Assembly (NCBI GenBank): GCA_947448675.1
Contig: CANFOR010000045.1
Span: forward strand, 1-15,053
Source: Betaproteobacteria bacterium
Lineage (GTDB): Bacteria; Pseudomonadota; Gammaproteobacteria; Burkholderiales; Burkholderiaceae_C
Direction of reading: 5' to 3'
Length of the DNA stretch: 15,053 bases
Both the position numbers and the translations under genes were made by a program. The notes under the pieces were generated by a model. That model was not told the DNA's origin and did no database searches. It saw only the letters and a list, made by a program, of their open reading frames with translations. Of the stretch, positions 7,589-13,496 are shown piece by piece (position 1 is the first letter of the stretch; every line of letters begins with the position of its first letter).

Positions 7589-8659
7589 CTATGGGCGCTC
7601 CGGCGCTTCGCAAGTGGCCAACACGCTGCGCCACAGGGCATAGTACTGGCCTGAAGTGTCGGTTTGCAAATTGCTGTGCGCATAGGGCAACTCTAGCCAA
7701 GTTTTGGGCTCGGGCGCGGCCTCAAACAGCTGCCGCCCCAGGGCGATGGGGATGGTGCTGTCTTGCGTGCCGTGCAGCAGCCACAGCGGGCCTTGCACGT
7801 CGGCAATGCGCTCGATAGACGCCATTTTTTGTGAGCTGAGGCCAGCCGCGAGCGGGCCCAGCAGGGTACTGGCACTGCGCGCCACATCGGGGAAGCTGGT
7901 GAAGCTGCTCTCAAGCACCAAGGCGCAATAGGCCTTGGGCGCGCTGTGCTTCAAACGCTGCGCCAGGCGCACCGCCACCGCACTGCCCATCGAGTGGCCG
8001 TAGATCACCCAGCGCACCGGCCTGTTTGCTTGCGCACTGGGTGCAGAAGATGTTGCGGCAGCTGCCGCGCTGCTCGCAGTGGCTTGCGCAGCTTGCAGGG
8101 CCTGCAAGGCTTGCAAATATTGCCAAGTGGCCCAGGCGTCTTCGTGGATGCTGGCCTCGTCGGGAAGGCGCGGCGATGAGCTGCCCCAGCCCCTGTAGTC
8201 GGGCGCGAAGACGTTCAGCCCATTGCGTGTGATGCCCTGAATTTTTGCCATATTGCCCCAGGCATGGGCCACCGTGCCGTGCAGATAGAGCACGTTCACG
8301 ATGGGCTGCTTTGCCTCATTGACCGCTATAATTTCAGTAGCGTCGTTCGCAGTATTGGAGCGCTCTGGCGCTAGATTCTCTTGAGAAATGCGCATCACCT
8401 GCAGCACCTGCAACTGCTCGCCGTTGGGCAGATGAACGGTCTGGGTGGCTACGCTGGGCCACTGCACTTGCAGTGCCTGCAAAGCGGCACTGCTCTCGAT
8501 GCGCGTGGGTCGGTACACCTTGAGCCGCTGCCAGTCGTCAAAAGTCGAACAGGCCGAAAGCGTTGGCAGCAACAGCACGGCCAAAGGCCACGAATGCCCG
8601 CGCGCACCCCGCACCAACTGCCACACACCGCCCCGTAAAATATCCCACATGAACGCCAT
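7589..8659 (-). CDS. Alpha/beta-hydrolase lipoprotein
   Basis: This is a 356-aa serine hydrolase, probably an esterase or lipase-like enzyme on the cell envelope; the substrate cannot be told. The signal region ends in a good lipobox (LSAC). The fold shows the oxyanion HGTVAHAWGN segment, the nucleophile elbow YGHSMGS, an acid in HGTQDSTIP and a final His in PYAHSNL. Two insertions are odd: residues of about 95-112 are encoded by a copy of a dispersed palindromic element (8325-8375), and a Gln/Ala/Ser-rich stretch precedes the nucleophile strand. ATG at 8659 is chosen because AGGAG (complement of 8667-8671) lies 7 nt upstream. A TTG at 8665, an ATG at 8650 or a downstream GTG are alternatives; the long N-terminus ahead of the hydrophobic core leaves the start uncertain. 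Confidence 0.83.
   Translation of the reverse strand: MAFMWDILRGGVWQLVRGARGHSWPLAVLLLPTLSACSTFDDWQRLKVYRPTRIESSAALQALQVQWPSVATQTVHLPNGEQLQVLQVMRISQENLAPERSNTANDATEIIAVNEAKQPIVNVLYLHGTVAHAWGNMAKIQGITRNGLNVFAPDYRGWGSSSPRLPDEASIHEDAWATWQYLQALQALQAAQATASSAAAAATSSAPSAQANRPVRWVIYGHSMGSAVAVRLAQRLKHSAPKAYCALVLESSFTSFPDVARSASTLLGPLAAGLSSQKMASIERIADVQGPLWLLHGTQDSTIPIALGRQLFEAAPEPKTWLELPYAHSNLQTDTSGQYYALWRSVLATCEAPERP
8325..8375 (+). repeat. Dispersed palindromic element inside the hydrolase gene, copy C
   Basis: GCTATAATTTCAGTAGC at 8325-8341 is an inverted-repeat core, followed by TTCGCAGTATT and ending GCGCTAGA. It resembles the intergenic elements at 2506 and 6008. Here it keeps the hydrolase frame open and encodes a segment reading roughly NLAPERSNTANDATEIIA, between two predicted strands. 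The exact edges are uncertain. Confidence 0.5.
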
Positions 8660-9179
8660 CCACAAACTCCTACAAAATTCTTTGCTCTGTGCTGCGGCAC
8701 TTTTGGCCCCCCAGGCCAGGGCCGAGTTTCAGCCCTGCCCCAGCCAACTCATCAACCCCAATGTAGCCGAGCCCAGCTACCGCGAAGAAATTTTGCTCTC
8801 GCCCTACACCTACCATTACAGCTACTCAGCCGAGCATAAGCCGGTGCGCCTGCTGGGCTATGTGCGCGACCTGCCCGGCGGCAATTTTTGTGGCCTGAGC
8901 CTGTTTAGCAACTCCTTTGGCCAGCCCTCAGCCTACGCCTATGTGGGCCGCAGCTACAACAACATTTGGCCCGCCGTGCCCAAGCTCTACGCCTCGGTGT
9001 CGGCCGGCATTTTGTACGGTTATGTGGGTGCCTACCAGCACAAAGTGCCGCTCAATTACAAGGGCTTCTCCCCTGCCATCATCCCCGCAGTGGGCTACCG
9101 CTTTACCCCGCAAGACGCGTTGGAACTGCAGTTCTTGGGCAACTCGGCGCTGATGTTCAACTACGCGCGCCGGTACTGA
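8649..9179 (+). CDS. Small outer-membrane beta-barrel protein
   Basis: This 176-aa precursor begins with a clear signal peptide (MNAIHKLLQNSLLCAAALLA, cleavage after ARA at residue 25). The mature part alternates aromatic and polar residues in short Gly-bounded strands (SVSAGILYGYVGAYQHKVPL, then AVGYRF) and ends with NYARRY, an aromatic terminus common in outer-membrane barrels. It resembles the small Burkholderiales envelope proteins that databases sometimes label sn-glycerol-3-phosphate transporter, and more loosely PagP-type barrels. I would not assign an enzyme activity. The ATG at 8649 is chosen because it opens the signal peptide, although no Shine-Dalgarno is visible. The longer open frame upstream lies antisense to the hydrolase. 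Its start overlaps the 5' end of the divergent hydrolase gene by 11 bp. Confidence 0.72.
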   Translation: MNAIHKLLQNSLLCAAALLAPQARAEFQPCPSQLINPNVAEPSYREEILLSPYTYHYSYSAEHKPVRLLGYVRDLPGGNFCGLSLFSNSFGQPSAYAYVGRSYNNIWPAVPKLYASVSAGILYGYVGAYQHKVPLNYKGFSPAIIPAVGYRFTPQDALELQFLGNSALMFNYARRY

Positions 9180-9240
9180 TGGCCGTGTGTGCTACGCGGC
9201 AGACTGTGCACGCGTGTGATAGAAAATGTCCCGTCATGCT

Positions 9241-9282
9241 TGCGGAATAAGCGTGTACAGCTATTGAATTTGTAGCACACGC
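9241..9282 (-). terminator. Hairpin after the sulfide operon; dispersed palindromic element, copy D
   Basis: GCGTGT (9251-9256) pairs with ACACGC (9277-9282), and inside it GCTA (9260-9263) pairs with TAGC (9273-9276), leaving a 3-nt bulge. On the minus strand the hairpin starts 17 nt after the stop of the persulfide dioxygenase gene and is followed by TTATTCCG. The same arrangement follows the phospholipase at 6008-6050. It also separates this operon from the convergent barrel-protein gene. Confidence 0.55.
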
Positions 9283-9299
9283 GCAGAAGCGATGGTTCC

Positions 9300-10412
9300 T
9301 CAGCTTTGCCGCCAAGGGAGTCCTTGCTTGCGCCAGCCACCCTTGACACCACGCTGGGCCTGATCGTTAGGGTCACCTTCAAAACCTTCTAGTATGTTGT
9401 AGGCTTCAAGGCCCAACTCTGTAGCGCGTTTAGCGGCAGCAATGGATCGCACGCCGCTGCGGCACAGAAATACAACGGTTTTCCCCGATGGGACTGTGCC
9501 AGTCAGTCCTTTATCGAAATCCATGTTCATCGCCATGCTGGGCCATTGCTTCCACGCCAAAGCAACCGCACCTGGAACAAAGCCAACCCACTCGCGCTCT
9601 GCATCGCTACGAACATCTACCAGCACGGCAACACCAGACTGCCACCACTGGTATGCCAACTGCGCAGAAACATCGCCAGCGTAGCCCGCGGCGGGTCGCG
9701 CGACCAGCAGTTGTTCGCCTCCTGCATCGTGCCGCAATCCAGAAGTCAAATTGGCAGGCACCGCCTCGTCTATTCGTTTAGGTTTGGGTAAATTCAATGC
9801 GTCCATAGTCTCGATAAATTGAGCCATGGTTTTGCCCGCAATGCGCACATTGCTGGACTTTTCTTTTGCAATGCTGGTGTGACTGCGACCTTCATAGTCG
9901 TGTCCAGGCCAAACCGTAGTGGAATCGGGCAAAACAAATAACACTTCCGTAAGGCTGCCATACAAGGCCTGCGCACTGCCCGACTGGAAGTCAGTGCGAC
10001 CGCAGCCATTGATGAGCAATGTATCACCCGTGAAAACATGGTCACGCCACAAATAGCACATGCTACCGGCCGTATGCCCAGGCGTAAGTAGCGCAACAAT
10101 GCTTTCATTGCCGAATACTAGGCTGTCACGATCATGCAGCTGTCTGCTTGCTGTTGTAATTCCACAGGCAGCCGGTGCGCCCGTCTTGGCACCCGTGTGC
10201 TCAGCCAATTGGCCTGCACTGGTAATGTGATCGGCATGTGCATGGGTTTCAATGCTCCAAACCAAACGCAAGCCGTTTTCATGCAAACAGGCCAAGTCGC
10301 GTTCAATCTGCGTATCCACAGGGTCGATAATCACCGCGTCGCGGGTGAGTTCATCAAATATTAAATAGGTATACGTGCTCGATGCAGCATCGAACAATTG
10401 AATGGGTTGCAT
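9300..10412 (-). CDS. Persulfide dioxygenase-rhodanese fusion (ETHE1-like + rhodanese)
   Basis: This 370-aa two-domain enzyme should act on glutathione persulfide. The N-terminal metallo-beta-lactamase-fold dioxygenase (ETHE1 type, residues about 1-235) oxidises GSSH to sulfite with O2 and a mononuclear iron. The C-terminal rhodanese (about 250-370) moves sulfane sulfur between persulfide, sulfite and thiosulfate. Visible marks are HAHADH at 57-62, PGHT with His113, GD with Asp130, the ETHE1-typical GCGRTDFQSG and His171 in GHDY. The rhodanese loop CRSGVRS has its catalytic Cys at 317. The architecture matches the characterised PRF fusion of Burkholderia (Paraburkholderia) phytofirmans. An AAGGA lies about 8 nt before the ATG. 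It is the last gene of the operon, 19 bp after the TauE gene. Both active sites look intact. Confidence 0.93.
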   Translation of the reverse strand: MQPIQLFDAASSTYTYLIFDELTRDAVIIDPVDTQIERDLACLHENGLRLVWSIETHAHADHITSAGQLAEHTGAKTGAPAACGITTASRQLHDRDSLVFGNESIVALLTPGHTAGSMCYLWRDHVFTGDTLLINGCGRTDFQSGSAQALYGSLTEVLFVLPDSTTVWPGHDYEGRSHTSIAKEKSSNVRIAGKTMAQFIETMDALNLPKPKRIDEAVPANLTSGLRHDAGGEQLLVARPAAGYAGDVSAQLAYQWWQSGVAVLVDVRSDAEREWVGFVPGAVALAWKQWPSMAMNMDFDKGLTGTVPSGKTVVFLCRSGVRSIAAAKRATELGLEAYNILEGFEGDPNDQAQRGVKGGWRKQGLPWRQS

Positions 10413-10431
10413 TTTTTATATCCTTAAAAAA

Positions 10432-11247
10432 TTAATTCAACAATGCCCCGGCATTGCGGGATAACAACATTGCCGCGGCGACTACACACATACAGGCAAA
10501 AGCACGCGATACCCACTGGGCAGGTATGCGGCTGATAAATGCGCGCATGAGAAGACTCGCCGCTATTGTTCCTGACATAAACGGCATTGCAATATGCCAT
10601 TCAATACCATGCGCCAGTGCAGAGTTCCCAACAGCAAACAAGGACACCAAACAAATTACCATTAACGATGTAGCAACAACGCTTTGCATAGGTAAATCGC
10701 TGTGCTTTAGCAAACGCGGCACCACGATAAAGCCGCCACCAACACCCAACAGCCCAGACAAAAAACCTGTCATGACTCCGGTGAATGCAAGCACCCTGGC
10801 GCAAGTAGATGACCAAATCAAACGACCCGTGCTTGGACTCAGCTGACATGCGCAACCCTTTTCCCCGCGCGTTTCAAGCCATTTCGCATCGCGCTGGCTG
10901 CGCGTCCACACAGCCCAAGCATTGCGCAACATTAGCAAGGCAAATGCACACGCTAAAAGCGCACTCGAGACACGGTGTGCCAACCACACACCCAAGGGGC
11001 TTATCAACCAGCCGGATACCGCCATCAGTGCGGCAGCACGATAGCGCACCACCCCCGCCCACAAGCCTGACAGGCTGGCAACACCCGCAGACATGGCCAC
11101 TGCCATCAGCGCAATCGGAGCGGCGGCTTGCACGTCCATATCAGTCACAAACAACAAAAGCGGCAGGGCCAAAATACCGCCACCCGCACCTGTGAGTACC
11201 AGGGTAGTGCCCGTCAAAAAGCCAATCGCAACGAGCCAAACTGTCAT
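10432..11247 (-). CDS. TauE/SafE-family sulfite/anion exporter
   Basis: This 271-aa integral membrane protein belongs to the TauE/SafE (DUF81) family of sulfite, sulfoacetate or related anion exporters. Two repeated halves are visible, each opening with a Gly-rich helix start: GAGGGILALPLL near the N-terminus and GVGGGFIVVPRLL in the middle. Several hydrophobic segments lie in each half, with a polar loop of about 35 residues between them. In this context it most likely exports sulfite or thiosulfate made by the downstream fusion enzyme; that is inference. The chosen ATG gives an ATGA overlap with the upstream gene stop, which suggests coupled translation. An in-frame GTG at 11256 has AGGAG at a better distance (8 nt) and would add three residues, so the start is uncertain within 9 bp. 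Confidence 0.88.
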   Translation of the reverse strand: MTVWLVAIGFLTGTTLVLTGAGGGILALPLLLFVTDMDVQAAAPIALMAVAMSAGVASLSGLWAGVVRYRAAALMAVSGWLISPLGVWLAHRVSSALLACAFALLMLRNAWAVWTRSQRDAKWLETRGEKGCACQLSPSTGRLIWSSTCARVLAFTGVMTGFLSGLLGVGGGFIVVPRLLKHSDLPMQSVVATSLMVICLVSLFAVGNSALAHGIEWHIAMPFMSGTIAASLLMRAFISRIPAQWVSRAFACMCVVAAAMLLSRNAGALLN

Positions 11248-11459
11248 GTGCAACACGCGCGATTCTCCTGAATGGGTGGGCATGGTATGGAGCCAAATGA
11301 GCAAAAGACACAGCAGTCGCCTGCCATAGGCGTCAGTGTTTTTTTACAGCCTGAGCACTCATAAAAATATTGGCAGGCATCTTCTGGCATGCATTCCGTT
11401 TTGGTAAATCCACAGTGAGGACAGCACAGCCGGGAGTTCAGTTGGATCACGTTCGACAT
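11244..11459 (-). CDS. GDCCVxC-domain small cysteine-rich protein
   Basis: This is a 71-aa protein with 13 cysteines. It contains CPHC at 13-16, a CSGC pair at 35-38, the family signature GDCCVFC at 47-53, and CPPIQ at 60-64. It matches the family named GDCCVxC domain-containing (seleno)protein, a putative zinc-binding family in which some members carry selenocysteine; here all such positions are Cys. The function is unknown. No signal peptide is seen. It is the first gene of the minus-strand sulfide operon, and its last codons hold the Shine-Dalgarno of the TauE gene, with the stop overlapping that gene's ATG. The ATG at 11459 follows a weak AGG. The extra CC pair at the very C-terminus comes from this overlap zone. 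Its place in the operon suggests zinc binding or handling of sulfane sulfur. Confidence 0.85.
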   Translation of the reverse strand: MSNVIQLNSRLCCPHCGFTKTECMPEDACQYFYECSGCKKTLTPMAGDCCVFCSFGSIPCPPIQENRACCT

Positions 11460-11468
11460 AGCGTTACC

Positions 11469-11495
11469 TATATGGACAACATATATAAGTATATG
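11469..11495. promoter_or_regulatory. Triple TATATG half-site, candidate operator of the sulfide genes
   Basis: TATATG (11469-11474), CATATA (11480-11485) and TATATG (11490-11495) alternate in orientation with spacers of 5 and 4 nt, giving two overlapping perfect inverted repeats that share the middle half-site. The right-hand palindrome overlaps the minus-strand -10 box. Sulfide-oxidation genes in other bacteria are often repressed by ArsR-type persulfide sensors (BigR/SqrR) that bind AT-rich palindromes. That link is inference, and no regulator gene is in the window. Confidence 0.5.
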
Positions 11496-11515
11496 CTAAT
11501 GTTTGCTTGTTGCAA
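11488..11515 (-). promoter_or_regulatory. Sigma-70-type promoter for the GDCCVxC-TauE-PDO operon
   Basis: On the minus strand, TTGCAA (11510-11515) and TATACT (11488-11493) are separated by 16 nt; they match the -35 and -10 consensus at 4 and 5 of 6 positions. The predicted start lies roughly 20 bp before the first ATG. A plus-strand promoter for sqr is less clear: TGGACA at 11473-11478 and GCTAAT at 11495-11500 with a 16-nt spacer is the best I see. Confidence 0.5.
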
Positions 11516-11566
11516 GTGCCCTGAGTGACACCCTCAACACCCTCGAACAATAAACCTGGAGACACC

Positions 11567-12820
11567 ATGACCCCATCTAATCAACGCTGCTCTGTTGCCA
11601 TTATTGGTGGCGGTGCCGCTGGCATTACTGCCGCCGCAGTATTGCGCAAACGTGCACCACAACTTAGCGTGACCATCGTAGAGCCATCATCTACCCACGA
11701 TTACCAGCCAGCATGGACATTGGTGGGGGCTGGTGAATATGACGTAGCCACCACCCGCCGACGGCTGAAAGCCGTACTACCTGCTGGCGTAAGCCTTATT
11801 CAACAACGCGCGCACAGTTTTGAGCCCACCAGCAACCGTGTACAGCTGGAAGATGGAAGCATCCTTGAATACGAGCAACTCATTGTGGCAGCCGGGCTGC
11901 AAACCAATTGGCAGCTCATCGACGGTTTAGTCGATACGCTTGGTAAAAACGGGGTTTGTAGCAATTACAGTTATGACACAGCACCCTACACATGGGAATG
12001 TGTTCAGGGTATGCAAAATGGCCGTGCGTTGTTCACCCAACCACCAATGCCCATTAAATGCCCCGGTGCGCCGCAAAAAATTCTTTATATGGCTGCCGAC
12101 CACTTCAAACGCAAAGGTCGAAAAGTAGAACTAGGGTTCTGCAATGCTGGCCCAGCAATTTTTGGTGTCCCGTTTTACGCAAAAGCTCTTATGCAAGTCG
12201 TAAAGCATTATGGTATCGCCACCCATTTCGGGTACAACTTAGTTGCAGTCAATGGCCCGGGGAAAGAAGCCGTTTTTGAAACCACCGTCGATGGCATGAA
12301 AATTCGCCATATTGAAAAATTCGACATGCTACATGTCACCCCCCCGCAATCGGCACCAGATTTTATTAAGAACAGTCCATTGGCGGATGCGGCAGGTTTT
12401 GTGGCGGTTAACAAGCACAGTTTACAAAGTACGCTGTTCCCGAATGTTTTCGCCTTAGGGGATTGTGCTGGCACCGCCAACAGCAAAACTGCTGCTGCAG
12501 TACGTGCCCAGGCACCCATTATGGTCAGCAACCTATTGGCTCTGCGCATGGGAAGTGCTTTGTCTGCCCAATACGATGGCTATGCCTCGTGCCCTCTGAC
12601 TACGTCGGTTGGAAAAATAATTCTGGCCGAGTTTGGCTACGATGGCGTTGTGATGCCCAGCTTTGCTGCCGACCCGCGAAAGCCGGCACGTCGTTACTGG
12701 CATTTGAAAAAGCGCTTTCTACCATGGCTCTATTGGAACCAAATGCTCATGGGTAATACAGGGCCTGACTGGCATGCTAAACGCGAGTACCCTGATACCC
12801 TGCCAAGCATCTCGCCATAA
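11567..12820 (+). CDS. sqr: Sulfide:quinone oxidoreductase, type II (SQOR-like)
   Basis: This 417-aa flavoprotein oxidises hydrogen sulfide and passes electrons to quinone in the membrane, leaving a persulfide for the dioxygenase. The dinucleotide-binding motif GGGAAG is at 14-19, followed by acidic E39. Cys165 in KCPGAPQK and Cys300 in GDCAGTANSKTAAA correspond to the two redox cysteines of human SQOR. The C-terminal YDGYASCPL, ILAEFGYDG and LPWLYWNQMLMG blocks are also typical of type II enzymes, and the family's amphipathic end should bind the membrane. The ATG at 11567 is chosen because GGAGA lies just upstream; an ATG at 11525 would add 14 residues ahead of the FAD motif. The gene is divergent from the rest of the sulfide operon across 107 bp and converges on dcd with a 37-bp gap. 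Confidence 0.94.
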   Translation: MTPSNQRCSVAIIGGGAAGITAAAVLRKRAPQLSVTIVEPSSTHDYQPAWTLVGAGEYDVATTRRRLKAVLPAGVSLIQQRAHSFEPTSNRVQLEDGSILEYEQLIVAAGLQTNWQLIDGLVDTLGKNGVCSNYSYDTAPYTWECVQGMQNGRALFTQPPMPIKCPGAPQKILYMAADHFKRKGRKVELGFCNAGPAIFGVPFYAKALMQVVKHYGIATHFGYNLVAVNGPGKEAVFETTVDGMKIRHIEKFDMLHVTPPQSAPDFIKNSPLADAAGFVAVNKHSLQSTLFPNVFALGDCAGTANSKTAAAVRAQAPIMVSNLLALRMGSALSAQYDGYASCPLTTSVGKIILAEFGYDGVVMPSFAADPRKPARRYWHLKKRFLPWLYWNQMLMGNTGPDWHAKREYPDTLPSISP

Positions 12821-12857
12821 GCGAAGAGCAGCACCAGAAAAAGCACCCCCTATTGCA

Positions 12858-13430
12858 TCAAGCTTTGGGCAGCGTTACCCCGCGCTGCCCCTGGTATTTG
12901 CCGCCACGGTCTTTGTAGCTGGTCTCGCAGACATCGTCGGCGTCGCTTTCAAAAAACAGCACTTGGGCGCAGCCTTCGCCAGCGTAAATCTTGGCGGGCA
13001 ACGGGGTGGTGTTGCTGAACTCTAGGGTGACGTAGCCTTCCCACTCGGGCTCGAAGGGGGTGACGTTGACGATGATGCCGCAGCGTGCGTAGGTACTTTT
13101 GCCCAGGCAGATGGTGAGCACATTGCGTGGGATGCGAAAGTACTCGAGCGTACGCGCCAGGGCAAAGCTGTTGGGCGGGATGATGCACACATCGTCGTGG
13201 AAGTCGACGAAGCTTTTTTCGTCAAAGTTCTTCGGGTCGACCACGGTGCTGTGGATGTTGGTAAAGACCTTGAACTCTGGCGCGCAGCGGATATCGTAGC
13301 CGTAGCTGCTGGTGCCGTAGCTGATAATTTTTTTGCCATCGACCTGGCGAATCTGCCCGGGCTCGAAGGGCTCGATCATGCCGGTGCTCTCGGCCATGCG
13401 GCGGATCCATTTGTCTGACTTGATGCTCAT
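12858..13430 (-). CDS. dcd: dCTP deaminase
   Basis: This 190-aa enzyme deaminates dCTP to dUTP, supplying dUMP for thymidylate synthesis. The trimeric dUTPase-like fold is recognisable: SYGYDIRCAPEFKVF near 42-56, the conserved GKSTYARCG at 110-118 (Ser112 and Arg116 at the active site), and GYVTLEFSN at 132-140 with catalytic Glu137. The C-terminal end KYQGQRGVTLPKA is the usual lid. Length matches E. coli Dcd (193 aa), so it is the mono-functional enzyme rather than a dCTP deaminase-dUTPase. GGAGA lies about 9 nt before the ATG. It is 66 bp downstream of the BMP-family gene on the same strand and may be co-transcribed with the purine-handling genes. Confidence 0.96.
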   Translation of the reverse strand: MSIKSDKWIRRMAESTGMIEPFEPGQIRQVDGKKIISYGTSSYGYDIRCAPEFKVFTNIHSTVVDPKNFDEKSFVDFHDDVCIIPPNSFALARTLEYFRIPRNVLTICLGKSTYARCGIIVNVTPFEPEWEGYVTLEFSNTTPLPAKIYAGEGCAQVLFFESDADDVCETSYKDRGGKYQGQRGVTLPKA

Positions 13431-13496
13431 GTAGTGCGCTCTCCAGTGCTACGCATTGTAGAGCGCACCCACATGCCTAGCCCTACCCGCCCAGCC

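Noticed and set aside
8040..8120. Repetitive CTGCAAGG/GCAGC-rich stretch as a tandem repeat array
   Set aside because: It encodes a Gln/Ala/Ser-rich linker in the hydrolase; the units are irregular and best explained as low-complexity coding sequence.
11244..11246. TGA at the end of the GDCCVxC gene as a possible selenocysteine codon
   Set aside because: The signature cysteines are all already encoded as Cys, the family's CPPIQ end is complete before it, and the TGA forms a normal ATGA overlap with the TauE gene. No SECIS-like hairpin was evident.
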